A stretch of 64,000 nucleotides of DNA from Tetramitus jugosus (Eukaryota > Heterolobosea > Eutetramitea > Acrasida > Vahlkampfiidae), in assembly GCA_937625935.1 (NCBI GenBank), contig OW569372.1, forward strand, positions 186,001-250,000. Direction: 5' to 3'. The notes beneath the pieces were generated by a model. That model ran no database searches and was not told where the DNA came from. It worked only from the letters and a program-made list of their open reading frames with translations. Every line of letters starts with the position of its first letter. The stretch's first letter is position 1. The translations under genes and the position numbers were made by a program. This document shows positions 49,001 through 58,442 of this stretch, piece after piece.

Positions 49001-49664
49001 CTTCATCTATTGATGATGAATAATCGTTGATTCTCTTTGAAATTTGAACCAACTTTGCAAAATGATCTTCTCTCATTTCAGGCAAAATCAACTTTGCTTG
49101 TTTTAATTTTTCTGGATCATTGACTCTCTCTTGCTTCAAAATGGACAACATTTCATCTGCTGCACCACGAATTACATTCTCATCTGCTTCACCCAAATAC
49201 GGATAAATAAAAGCCAACAATGTTTCATATGCCACTTGAGTCTCTTCTGTTTTTGGCTTATAGAATGATTCTCTCGTATAGGCACTCACAATATTATCAT
49301 TAATGGACAACATTGTTTTTTTTCTTTTTTTGAGGTGTTGATTCGAAGAAGAAGAAGAGGTGACATGCTTCTTTGTTGTTGCTGATGATGATGACGTTGT
49401 TGATGATTGTGGTTTCGAGTATTCAACACGACTGCCCATTCGTTCCAAGTCTTTTCCACGCAAACTTTCTACTTCACCTGTTCCTTCACTCTTATTGATC
49501 CGAGGACGGTTCTCTGCAATCAACACAATGTTTGCATTGGATCGATAATCATAGTCGGTGAATCTTGTGATGCTATCACGATCATTTTTATCACTGTTGC
49601 TACGAGAGGATGATTTTTGACCACCACGATCACTCGTACTTCCACCACGTTTGTTTGATGACAT
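43062..49664 (-). CDS. SNRNP200: Spliceosomal U5 snRNP helicase Brr2
   Basis: Intronless; ATG 49664 (MSSNKRGGST) is preferred over an upstream in-frame ATG at 49805; 2200 residues versus 2136 in human. Two Ski2-like helicase cassettes with Sec63 units follow an acidic N-terminal plug region. Cassette 1 has Walker A 'APTGAGKT' (about 558), 'DEIH' (about 670) and 'QMMGRAGRPQFD'. Cassette 2 has 'GPVSTGKT' (about 1405), 'DDLH' (about 1510) and 'SMVGKASRPKLD', that is, a degenerate motif II and motif VI. This asymmetry, an active first and a regulatory second cassette, is known for Brr2, which unwinds U4/U6 to activate the spliceosome. It shares a 265-bp divergent promoter with SDHAF1. Confidence 0.95.
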   Translation of the reverse strand: MSSNKRGGSTSDRGGQKSSSRSNSDKNDRDSITRFTDYDYRSNANIVLIAENRPRINKSEGTGEVESLRGKDLERMGSRVEYSKPQSSTTSSSSATTKKHVTSSSSSNQHLKKRKKTMLSINDNIVSAYTRESFYKPKTEETQVAYETLLAFIYPYLGEADENVIRGAADEMLSILKQERVNDPEKLKQAKLILPEMREDHFAKLVQISKRINDYSSSIDEDEDHAMMNDNDDIGISLVFNEEDEVEGDSSGMGGNKRKRGGELNYVVESDDEQEDEEDEEDQKDDAGESMEDEDESSAPQNIGYNRRHGGAHKEDGSEDTSDPDYIDPSSIDVDWLPNELKQYYGDASTTNNVSSQVYDILQLNDDRDCENKLVQLLEFDKFKLIQKLMKNRWKIVYCVKLKRAGDDHEAKRKIQEEMRANEQLAPILQKLHAASRRKQPSAETKMEIDERDERNELPPQVLDLDELAFEQGSHLMSNKTCELPQGVIRQQFKGYEQVLIPGLQAPQMKEDEHFVNIEELPRWAHASLPNVKKLNRIQSKIFKSAFYSGGNMLICAPTGAGKTNVAVLCILHELSKHLDETQTHLIEKDFKIVYIAPMKALVQEVVGNLNERFHSYGLNIQELTGDRNMTKQQIDETQIIVTTPEKWDIVTRKSGDRTYVSLVRLIIIDEIHLLHDERGPVLESVVARTIRQQEATQEPIRIVGLSATLPNYRDVATFLRVKPQNLFHFDNRYRPVPLEQQYIGITERKAFNRYKLMNEITYNKVMECVGRDQVLVFAHSRKDTYKTAKTIKEMAIENGTIEKFIKNDSVTREILRSEIENVTSPDLKELLPYGFGIHHAGMTRLDRTLVEDLFADGRLQVLVSTATLAWGVNLPAHRVIIKGTQIYNPEKGRWSELSYMDIMQMMGRAGRPQFDDKGEGIIITSHTELQYYLSLLNQQLPIESQFIKPLADNLNGEIVLGTVSNMNDAINWLSYTYLFVRMMRNPVLYGIERDALENDRNLENRRRDLIHTAASLLSKHNLIKYDRKTGNFQSTDLGRVASHYYVSYKSVATFNEHLKPTMSDIELFRVFSLSEEFKFIQIRQEEKLELLKLLERVPIPVKESIDEPSAKVNVLLQAYISRLKLEGFALMADMVYLTQSAARITRALFEIVLKRGWAQLADRVLNLAKMIEKRMWSSQTPLRQFRGIPEDILKQLEKRSLPWARLFDLSPAELGSLVRFPKMGNTIYKHIHQFPKLDLTAHVQPLTRSVLKIELTIIPDFQYVESIHGPAEAFWIIVEDVDGENILHSEPFLLKKKYSQDEHFVSFTVPVFEPLPPQYFIKVVSDKWLSSETRLPISFRHLILPEKYAPPTELLDLRLLPISSLRNEQYEKLFDDIQEFNPIQTQTFSTFYNTDENILLSGPVSTGKTVCAELAILRALNQYGEAFRCVYVVPHSASVALRAKQWENKFGSTLNLKVGVLVGDIVADLKTLTNSNITLCTPEQWDMFSRKWRSRQVVTKINLFIVDDLHLIGGNKGPIIEVIVSRMRYICSKVQNKIRIIGLCASVANAKDLGEWIGASTKNQTLFNFHPSVRPIPIDIHIQGYSQGSFNARQSAMMKPAYLILRNQSYGKPAIVYTSSRKETRSTAVDLYTRVATDENPKRFIGRQEDSLDQLIDRLSNATLKTTIQYGIGFLDDGLSELDKEIVENLYSCGVILVLVCVNSTSWAYDLDAHAVIIMGTEQYNGKEHRYTEYSIMDVLSMVGKASRPKLDESGKVFVMCHNPKKEYYKKFLSEPFPVESHLDHLLYDNMNAEIDAKTIESKQDAVNYLTWTFLYRRLTKNPNYYNLHGVTNRHISDYLSELVENTISELEQSRCIAVDDDKITPMNLGSISSYYYIKYSTIEIFSSSISDRSNIRALLEILSAASEFDEDIVIRKKEEGILHKIASHAPLKIEKPKYNDPHTKVNLLLQSHFSRQKLTAEMTEDKQFVLKNSVKLIQSLVDVIATEGWLNPALAAMELSQMIAQACWKKDSYLMQLPYFDQELATKCEKAGIENIFDLINMEDDDRNALLKFSDEMMVDVANALNRYPNIELHHNIEDKDDIRTEEQVVMSVRFEVDEDMEPDAPIYAPYFPGKRVEQWWLVIGDVKKNTICAIKRVDAYKTRKTNLVFTAPKTPGSYEYKLFFMCDAYRGCDQEYDFQFNVEEGADDDEEDEQMDE

Positions 49665-49929
49665 TGTTTGTTGTGAGTAGGTGAGGTGTATTGTGTGTTT
49701 TTTGGTGTTTCGTGTCGCTTGTTGTGATTTTTGAGCGATCAAATTTGTGGTGGAGCTTTTTTTTCTCGTTACTTTTGTCGCCTGTGAAACTATCGTCAAA
49801 CTCATTGAAGATCTTTTTGTTGCCGCTCCGGCAAAATTGTGCGGAGAAAGAGCGGCATTTCTCGTTGTCTCCTATTTTTTTTCTTCTTATTCGAATCATC
49901 AACATCAAAGCAAACCATACCACAAAGCA

Positions 49930-50286
49930 ATGTCATCAGTTGCACCACGAGTCAAGAGATTATCAGGTCTTCAGAGACAAGTTCTCTCTGTCTATCGACT
50001 ACTCTTGAAAGCAGCGGATAAAAAAGAAAAGCCCGACATAATGAAACAATATATCCGACAACAATTCCGACTCAAGGCACAATCGATACCTGTGCATAAC
50101 CATTATCAAATCGAGTGGTTCGTCCGGTATGCCAAAGGACAACTCGAAACGATCAGTTCCCCTCATTGTACAAACATTACTTTTATGACTGTCAAAACAG
50201 AAAGAGATCCTTCTATTGATCCACTACAGGAGCAAAAACAACGATATCAACAACAAATGGCCAATAATAAAAGCAAAGCAATATAA
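49930..50286 (+). CDS. SDHAF1: SDHAF1-like LYR-motif complex II assembly factor
   Basis: 118 residues from ATG 49930 (MSSVAPRVKR). 'SGLQRQVLSVYRLLLKAA' near the N-terminus carries the LYR-type motif (here VYR) in the exact setting of SDHAF1 (Leu-Gln-Arg-Gln-Val-Leu-Ser-x-Tyr-Arg). 'YIRQQFRLKAQSIPVHNHYQIEWFVRYAKGQLE' follows the family pattern of helices 2 and 3, ending in a basic Arg-Tyr/Lys segment that contacts the Fe-S subunit. SDHAF1 helps deliver iron-sulphur clusters to SDHB in mitochondria. A Gln-rich tail of about 30 residues is extra. The small size and conserved motif make the call good. Confidence 0.8.
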   Translation: MSSVAPRVKRLSGLQRQVLSVYRLLLKAADKKEKPDIMKQYIRQQFRLKAQSIPVHNHYQIEWFVRYAKGQLETISSPHCTNITFMTVKTERDPSIDPLQEQKQRYQQQMANNKSKAI

Positions 50287-50388
50287 CATGGGAACTACTC
50301 ATTTTTTGTTTTTGTTGTTTTTGTTGTTGTGTGATGTTGATTGTATAAAGTGCAATTTTGGTTGTATAATGTTCGAAGCTTTTTCTTT

Positions 50389-50898
50389 CTATTTCATGTA
50401 TCCTGGATAGTAAAGCTTATATTGATCTATGCGATGCCGTCGGTTAACGATTGCTCTCGTTCTTGACTGTTGCTGTTCTCTTCTCTTGTGCATCGTTTGT
50501 TCCAACAATGGTTCGTCGAATTGAACCCAGGCTTCCATATCGTTTGGCACTTGTTCCTCGTGGATCAGCATTTGTGCATGGTTTGGTATCAAATGCTTCA
50601 TCCCATTATCACGTTCCACAATGGCCAACGAACGTTCGTGACTGTCAACAAAGGAAACTGGTAAGCGATAGTTGCTGCGAACCTTGTGCAATGTGAGTCG
50701 AGAAACGATCCGAAGCATTGAATAGTACACTTGTTTCAGTTTAATGTTCTGTGATGCTAGTTTCACTGTCAGGTGATTGCTGAACATGGTTCCACTGACC
50801 AGTATTTGAAATAGAAAGATGATGGAAGCAATCATCTTTTTCTTGTTTTTTGGGTTGAACAAAATCGAAAAAACATCATGTGTAAGATCACACAGCAC
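50389..50898 (-). CDS. Small unknown protein with one membrane helix
   Basis: 169 residues from ATG 50898, only 9 bp after the stop of meckelin on the same strand. One hydrophobic segment ('MIASIIFLFQILVSGTMF', about 22-39) may be a signal anchor. The rest is soluble, with 'YRLPVSFVDSHERSLAIVE' and a basic Gln/Arg-rich tail ('KRREQQQSRTRAIVNRRHR') ending YYPGYMK. No family recognised. The tiny gap to meckelin suggests either a separate gene within the meckelin 3' UTR or an alternatively spliced tail of meckelin. Moderate confidence that it is coding. Confidence 0.4.
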   Translation of the reverse strand: MLCDLTHDVFSILFNPKNKKKMIASIIFLFQILVSGTMFSNHLTVKLASQNIKLKQVYYSMLRIVSRLTLHKVRSNYRLPVSFVDSHERSLAIVERDNGMKHLIPNHAQMLIHEEQVPNDMEAWVQFDEPLLEQTMHKRREQQQSRTRAIVNRRHRIDQYKLYYPGYMK

Positions 50899-50907
50899 AT
50901 TTGTTGT

Positions 50908-53900
50908 TCAGTTTACGAGGAATCTTTCATCCAGCAGCGTTTTTGAGCATATATTCCTTTGGAGAAGGATATGCCTGATGAGACGAATGATCAAATTGAT
51001 CAAGTAGACGACAATGATGCTGGCGAATGGATTATTGGCTCCAACATCGACCACTCCATAGAGTACAATGTTGAATGTCAAGAGACTGAGTTCAGATCCC
51101 ATGGGAAGCAATCTCTTGAAAGAGTAGCTCACGTTATCATTGTAAAAATAGGTCTTTTGAGACATGCTGTGATCCGGTTCGAAACCTAGTCTCTGTGTCA
51201 GCTGTCGATCAAGTACTTGGTCAGGTTTCAGTTTAATTTCACTCACAGCTTGCTTCAGGTATTCATTCAAGTTATGATAGCAGTCGAATAATGTCAATGG
51301 ATGGAGTGCTACTCGTTTGATACTCCCCAGTCCAAGGTCGAGCAACTTGAAGAATCGGTCAATTGTTATTTCTGTGTGCATGGGTGTATTGTTCATTGCT
51401 TGGTTCGCTTGATTGGGTAGCAATTTCGTTTGATTGGGATAGTTGTTCTTTGATTTCAACAATTCGTGAGCAATGGGATCTGCAAGTTTTTCATTGTACA
51501 CTTTCCTGAAGTCCTGTGAAACATAAATGCTAAATGATTGGATTGGTGGAATTTGTGGATCAGGTAGAAATCCTCGCGTCAACACTGTGTTGCTTCTTTC
51601 ATTCTGCAAATACTCGTTGAATTCTTTCATGTTTGCATCAGCGAATGGATGAACGCTCTCTCCGTGAATATAGTATCCAAAGTTACTTTCACTCAACAAA
51701 AATACTGAGATGTTAGCCAAAGAGCAAGTATCAATGAACACTGTCAGTGGATTTCTAATGAACCGATAGTGGAAGAGTCGAATGTACAGAAATTGCACAG
51801 CTGCAATTGCAAACCAAAATATTGTTATGATCGCAAATCTCAAAGCATAGTTCGTTTGAAAAGTACTCGTAATGTCCTTAAAATTCGGCTGAGCTGTCGC
51901 CAAGTTGTTCAAGCGGAATCCATATATTAATAGCAGCAGGAAGAAGAGGGTAAACTCTAGATTAATAACACTTAAGCTGCTAAGCTTCTTCCATTCTTTA
52001 GCGATAGAAACAGTTCTCCACATGCTGATCGGCGAGTAATTTCCTTGTCTACCTCTATTCTCAACGATTTTACCTCTAGATTTTTCCCAATCAATGAAGA
52101 AGATATCGTATGATGTTTCGCGGTAGAGCGCACCTATCTGCTCGATGATTTTTCCCACGAGACACACACATATTATCGTTGTGTAGTATATCAAGTCTAA
52201 GCCGTATGGTTTGGGTAGAAGAGCGAATGCATTGAGCTGGTGCTTAAAAAAGAAGTACCAGTATAGAGTTACGCACCATAGAATGATGAATATTAAATTT
52301 GAGAACACCGAGCAGAACTGAAGAATGAGTTGTCCAAAGATCTATTGCAAGATTGTGAGTACTTAGGATTGCTTAAAGATCTATTGTGAAATGATTATAC
52401 TTACCGCCACATCAACAAAGGCAATCTGCCTTCGTCTGATATACTGCCATACTCGATATACACTCACCACAATAGCTATAATAAGTGATACTGAGATGAA
52501 CGATATTACTGATATCCAAGATGGCTTTTGATTCTTTACATACTCAGCAGAGAAGGATATCTTTTTGATGGGTGAGTTTTTGAAATATTAACATTTGGAA
52601 GAACCAAATTGAACATACTTTTGGGGTATAGATTGTTTCAGAATCGCTGGTTGTGAAGTTAGCACTCACAGAATCAACATCCTTTAGTTTTCTAGATGTG
52701 TATCGAATAGATAGGATAGGAGGATTGATTCTCTCTTGAGTTTTGTCCCTCAATGACACACGCAACCGAATCGTTTCTGCAATTCGTACTACTTCAGGTT
52801 TTTCAGCATTTGCTTTCTTTCCAACTAGATTATCGTACATGAAGAATCGGCGATACAACTGATAATTTTGTGGCCATAGGTCCTTTGGTTTCTGTATTCT
52901 CTTATCTTCCAAGAATATCTGGACTGGCACAGGGTAAAGAGTCGATCCATCCAATATATACAACTCATAGAATTCAGGATTTTCAAACCTTGTGAGTGAT
53001 TGGACATTAAATCGACACTCTATTTCCTGGTCCGAGCCAAAGTTTAAGAATCTAGTCTGGTCAAATACGCCACCAGGACATAATGTTAACTCGTTCGTAA
53101 GTTCTCTCATACCCAGCCACTCACCACTCCACGTATACACGGATAATATATAGGTAAGCCTACGAACTCCATTTCTGTTCTTCGCATTGAGAGCAACTTT
53201 CATCTGGATATCATCATTAGAGACTACTCTTCCTGACTGTGCGCTGTAAGTCAGCCAAGGCATACCGCTTCTCCATCCAGGATATCCATTGGTATCATCG
53301 ACATATGTGCTGATTATCGAATCAAATAGTTTACAAGCGCTCGATTGTTCATCATATAGTTGTACGACACACATATTAGCAAGATTATTGCAAGCGGTAA
53401 CGTCTCCAGTTTGTTTGCATTTGGTTGCCGAAGAGAAGAACTGTTGATATATAATGTTTGATTGAACGGATTGAGATGAAGGTGTTACTTTCCTCTTCTG
53501 CGCCATGGTTTCATAAACTTGCTTGTAGTTTACAGTGGAAGCGGTTTCGATTGAATACTGTCCTACGATTGTTTGATAAACAGAAGATAGCAAACAATTT
53601 CCGTTCCATAGGGTATACTCAGCAGGACAAACACATGAACCAGACGATCCAATCATTCTTCTATCAGGACAGGGTATGCAGGCGTATGCATCAGATTCGT
53701 CTCGCACTGAATTTTCGGGACAAGGAGTACATATCTTTTCGTTGTTGGTCTCCACTGTTTATGACAATCCCTTAGCATCTTGTTAACTAAAACACCAGAC
53801 AGATGATTCATACATACCTAGAATATTTGCCTGAGAGTCACAAACACACTCTCTCCTTTCAGCATTGAACTTTGATCCACTACCACATGTCATACATCGA

Positions 53901-54285
53901 AATCTATCCCTAGAAGATGCCTTTAATTACAAAACAGGAGCATGAATGAGCGATGCGATGAAAACAGCAATAACTTGCAACAACTACAACACCTTACCTT
54001 TCCTGAGCTAAAACAATCGATGCAAGTTCTGGCTTCAGAGGAAGATACACTCTCCATATATCCTTCAGAACAAGTGCAATCATTGATTGTTCCCGTCGAA
54101 GTTGAGCTAAAGCAAGGAATGCACTGAAAGGAGTTGGAATTATAATAGTGCTGTTGGTTCGCACACGCGGGATACGGATTGTAGGGTATACTTGCTTTGG
54201 ACCAACATATGACACAACACACCAAAACATAGAGGAAAAACACTGTGCGATTTGTAGTTGATGAGCATGAGGAACCACCATTCAT
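50908..54285 (-). CDS. TMEM67: Meckelin (TMEM67/MKS3), ciliary transition-zone protein
   Basis: Five predicted exons: 54285-53998, 53920-53818, 53754-52619, 52560-52405 and 52341-50908 (introns 77, 63, 58 and 63 nt); all phases agree and give 1038 residues (human 995). A signal peptide ('VFFLYVLVCCVICWS') leads into Cys-rich repeats ('CIPCFSS', 'CTPCPENS', 'CIPCPDRR', 'CVCPAEY'). The extracellular part has the meckelin 'CNNLANMCVVQLYD' and 'GWRSGMPWLTYS'. Several membrane helices follow from exon 4 on ('VISFISVSLIIAIVV'), with 'YDIFFIDWEKSRG' and 'LLDERFLVN' at the end. Meckelin sits in the ciliary transition zone and controls membrane protein entry, which fits a cell that builds flagella. 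It is divergent from the EF-hand gene (136 bp apart). Confidence 0.85.
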
Positions 54286-54421
54286 TTTTGCCCAAACTAT
54301 TCCCGCCTTTGGTTGTGAGATGAATTTCTGTACATCCGATGGCGGTTGAATCATTCCAAAGTGAATGAATTCCCCGTCTTCAGCTGGGAACTTTCAAACA
54401 CAAAACAGAGATTAGGTGTAG

Positions 54422-57207
54422 ATGATGAATACAGCAAACAAAGAGGATGCTCTTTACACATGGACTTTAGTTCGAACATTGTATATAGATATTGTTTTGG
54501 ATGGCGCCAGAGGAGAAGATTTTTCAGGTAAGAAACATACGGCTTGTTTAAGTTTAAATCACTACTAACATCGAGTTCGTAGGGATTTCCAACTTTATTC
54601 AAGGGTTGGAGTTTACAATACAAGGTAGATTTCCTGAGAATCAGATGGCTGAATTGTACTCATCATGGCTCAAGAAGAGGGTAAGATTGTGCATTTTCGC
54701 TCTGTTTTGCAGTGGTATACGTTCAATATTCACAGTTGGGACCATGTAATAGAACCGGAGAGACAAGATAAATGTTTCAGAGGAAGAATTTCAGACGTTA
54801 TTTAACAATGCTGAGCTGAAAACATTGGATATACTCATTGGATTTCTAATCACTCAGCATAATATTGATCTTACGAGAAGAGGATGCTCCGATGAGTGGA
54901 TCAACGCCGTGGAACACTTATTTTTCTTCTTAGACACGAATAATAATAGTTATTTGTCTCTGGATGGTAATGTCTTTTTGTTTGATTCTATTTAGTTCTC
55001 AGTCTGACTAATACGAATAACAGAGCTCCATTTTTTAATATCTGCCCTATTGGGTAGAGATGCTAAGAAGCTCGATGTTGAACAAATTATTAACCGAACG
55101 GGAGATTTTATGAGGGATGTGGAACCATATGATGGTGTAATTACTCTCAAGAGATTTAAAGAATACTTTCTTCGAAACAAATTAGATGTCAGTGTAATAG
55201 AGAGTACAATACAAGTGCTGGAGAGAGATGCTCAACAATGGAGACAATTGCCATTGGAAGGCTCCAGTGAAGGATTACCCAAATTGTGGATTCACTCTGT
55301 AATCTCAGTGTTAAGTAACTCGCTCTTCACGAAGGATATTAGTTTAATGAAGGAGTATCTAATCTGGCAGACTTATGGATTAAGATACCGGTACAGAGAT
55401 AATCTCTTTTCGTCTTCAGTGTCTCTTTTGGTGTTCAAAGAGTTCTTGCGGAGGTACAGAGCTCAGATGGAGAATACCAAGGGACTAACTGATCACTATT
55501 TTCACACCCACCCTCTCTATTCAGTGCTTGATTCTTGCTTCAAAAAGTACAAACAGGTCATTCATGATACTCTAAGTGGTTTCTCTCCAAGTATTGAGGA
55601 TAGAGTGCATAAGACAGTCCCAACTCATCTCCAGAGAGCTCAATCCAACTCATCTGTAGAGTATGATCGAAGAGCACTTGAAACTCTCGAGAAAAATCAA
55701 CCTAACTCTGCGGAGCCAGATGAAGTGAGTTTTTCGAGCGAACAAACTCCTTTACCAGTTCAGCTGCTAAAAGAAACTCCGGAAGAGATGTCTCCCTCGC
55801 CGATTCGTCATGAGAAACAAAGGAAAGAGTCAGAGTATGTGAAGCAAGTTCGGAAGGTGGATACTGCCACATCTCCAGTTTCAAATGCCCAATTCTCGAA
55901 TGATATCCACGCTTCAAAATCAATGCTCTCACCTATTCCACCAGAGTTTGTTAGTGAGAGTTTCGACTCAGATGATGAAGCTTACAGGTCAGTGCGACCT
56001 GTTCTCTCGCCAAGATCTCACCATGCATCTTCTAATACATCAATCAACGATTCTCAGGTGAAACCTGAACCAAGCAGCAATACTCTCGCATCAGCTCCAT
56101 TTAGAACAGTATTACCTTTTGATATTGATCTGATGATAAGAAATGCAGAGTGGAGAGATATCAAGCGGGGGAGTTTCCAAGATGTTCATTTTTTACCTGT
56201 TAGATGTACATACTCAACAGAACAGTCAACACAAGATCAAAGAATCAAGTCAATGCAGGAAGAGACTTCCCATCAGTCTTATCATCTTCCTCCAAGGATG
56301 GGTTTTACATTGGTTAGTAATTCAGATGTTTCGACTCATCAGGATGATACGGGAACTTTTGAAACACCTAACTTCTCTCATAATCTGGATACTTCACGAG
56401 CAACAGCAGTGAAACAACAGTCTCCTATATCTACAGTCATAGAACCTTTAATTCCGCGTATGGGTGAGGACCAACGAGCAGGTATACAAGTAATGCAAAT
56501 CAAACAGGAATCAATGTCATCAACAGTAGAGCGGATTATGGCTGTTGATAACTTAGCAGTGTCTGAAACCTCACCAGTAATTCCACTTGCTAATAAGGAA
56601 GAAATTCGAACACAAATAGAGAATAGGACGAACTCATTATTGAGCACCAATGATGATATCACTCCAGAATCTCTGAAGAATGTGCTGAAGAAGATAAGAG
56701 CGAGCTCAACGAATCTTGTTCGTTCTGGTCCGAGCTCAGTGACGTCCAGTCGAAGATCCAGTATTGATACTTCGACTGAACCACCGGAATCTGACAACCT
56801 CGAGCTCATTCAAGTCAAATTGAGTCGATCTGACTTGTTGGACTCCTCACCCGATGAGAGATCTACAAGACTTCAAGACTGGAATCCAACAAACAAACCA
56901 AGCAGGTCAGCCCGGAACTCATTGCACTCAGATCACAATGCACCCACTCGATCCGAAACCCTCATCAAGCCAATAACTCTCAACAATGTTCCCCATCGAA
57001 GAGGGTTGCAGGGAGGAGGTTACAACAGCTCTTCAGTTCCTTCCATTGTCTACAATGCTCATAATCCAAGTACAACCAACAATCGAAAATGTAAGTAGTC
57101 TTAACTTTCTTGTTCATCTGTATGCGTATACATATACTTAACCTCACACAATGCAACCACCAGCCACCGACCTGAACCAACAAAAAGAAAAGGGCTGGAA
57201 GATTTGA
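54422..57207 (+). CDS. EF-hand protein with long disordered tail
   Basis: Predicted parts: exon 54422-54527; exon(s) between 54583 and about 54680 whose ends I cannot settle; 54781-54966; 55024-57090; and a short last exon 57164-57207. The final four are in phase. An EF-hand loop spans the 54966/55024 splice: 'FFFLDTNNNSYLSLDE' followed by 'LHFLISALLG', with Asp, Asn, Asn, Tyr, Ser and Glu at ligand positions. A second, weaker hand follows ('VEPYDGVITLKRFKEYF'). Residues after about 250 are Ser/Pro/Thr-rich and disordered. It is probably a calcium sensor. Being head to head with meckelin, a flagellar role is possible but unproven. I know no named orthologue. Confidence 0.6.
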
Positions 57208-57254
57208 CACATCACTTCAACCAATCAATAAAAAAACACAGCACAGAAAACAAA

Positions 57255-58403
57255 ATGATCAGCAAACACAACTCCAACATTTCGAATAGTCGACAAACAA
57301 AATCGACCATCAACCCAAAGAATCAACCCGTTCCCAAAGAAGAAAAAGAAGAAAAATTCATAAAAGATGATCAACTATTCACAGAAGACGACAACAATAG
57401 TGATGATGACAATGACGATAATCTCCTATCCATTAAACAAGTACACGAACAAATTTTAGAATTGGAAAGTGCCATTCAACAGGGAATCAATCGAATTCAC
57501 TGCACAAACACTCTGATTGACTCCTTGTCCGAATTGAACTCTGATATTCGATCGGCGATTAAAGAAATGATGCTAAAAATAGATCAAATGGACCTCTTGG
57601 TCGAACAATTACAACAACAACATCAGAATGTGGATGACGATGATGATAGCAGTGCCATACAAGCTTCACTCAAATTACATTATAGTCACATTGTAGATGA
57701 AATGAGAAGAAGTGTCAATCGATTGCAGTTTGAACAGAGACAGGCCAATATTGAATATCAGAGAAAAGCAAAGCAATTGTATCAAAAAACGCAACGGAAC
57801 AAGTTGTTGGCTTCGGCAGGTACGACTACGACCATTGCGGCCTCAACTTCTTCAAATGAAAAGGCATCACCGCTTGTCATGGAGTCCATTGCCAACAGAT
57901 ACTTGACAAACAAACGAGGTAGTAGTAGTAACCGTAATGCTGGTGAAGGACATGTAATGAATGATACGTTGGTTAAAGCGGGAACAAATAATATAACAAA
58001 GTCGTTGATGAATACGAGAGAGTTGTTGAGTGGTCAATTGTCGAGTACGGCGAACAGTATGGGCAAGTTGAGTGTTTCGCGTCAAGTGTTGCAGAGCGCA
58101 GTGCACTCGCAGCAGAATTATGAGAAAACGGTGGAGCAGAGCAGTGCGTTGATCAAGTTTATGAAATGGCAGGAAAAGTATGAGCAGTTGATGCTGTATG
58201 CTGCGTTTGCATTCTTTTGTGTCGTTTGTCTGTATGTGTTCAACAAGCGAATACCAGTGATATCGCTCATGCTGTATATTGTCAAGTGGATATTGTCCTG
58301 GATACCATACTTGTTATTCTCCGCATCTGGATCTCAAACAACGAACGGAGCACCATCGCCATCACCTTCATCATCACTGCCACCTCAACGAAATGAATTG
58401 TAA
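57255..58403 (+). CDS. SEC20: Sec20-like SNARE
   Basis: 382 residues from ATG 57255, only 47 bp after the previous stop. The N-terminal third is charged/disordered, followed by coiled coil ('LIDSLSELNSDIRSAIKEM'). The Sec20 domain (about 255-330) is recognisable: 'TRELLSGQLSSTANSMG', 'SRQVLQSAVHSQQNYEKTV' and 'FMKWQEKYEQLMLYAAFAFF', with the first membrane helix at about 312-331 and a second at 335-357. Sec20 (BNIP1 in animals) is an ER Qb-SNARE for retrograde Golgi-to-ER fusion. The second helix near the C-terminus is longer than the usual lumenal tail. The family call is moderate to good; no ER-retrieval HDEL is seen. Confidence 0.68.
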   Translation: MISKHNSNISNSRQTKSTINPKNQPVPKEEKEEKFIKDDQLFTEDDNNSDDDNDDNLLSIKQVHEQILELESAIQQGINRIHCTNTLIDSLSELNSDIRSAIKEMMLKIDQMDLLVEQLQQQHQNVDDDDDSSAIQASLKLHYSHIVDEMRRSVNRLQFEQRQANIEYQRKAKQLYQKTQRNKLLASAGTTTTIAASTSSNEKASPLVMESIANRYLTNKRGSSSNRNAGEGHVMNDTLVKAGTNNITKSLMNTRELLSGQLSSTANSMGKLSVSRQVLQSAVHSQQNYEKTVEQSSALIKFMKWQEKYEQLMLYAAFAFFCVVCLYVFNKRIPVISLMLYIVKWILSWIPYLLFSASGSQTTNGAPSPSPSSSLPPQRNEL

Positions 58404-58442
58404 ACTTGATGATAAATAACGATGATAATTAGGTTGTTTTAT

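Noticed and set aside
50908-54285. Separate genes at 50908-52308, 52544-53755 and 53923-54354
   Set aside because: Predicted introns of 58-77 nt join them in phase into one protein with meckelin features from end to end.
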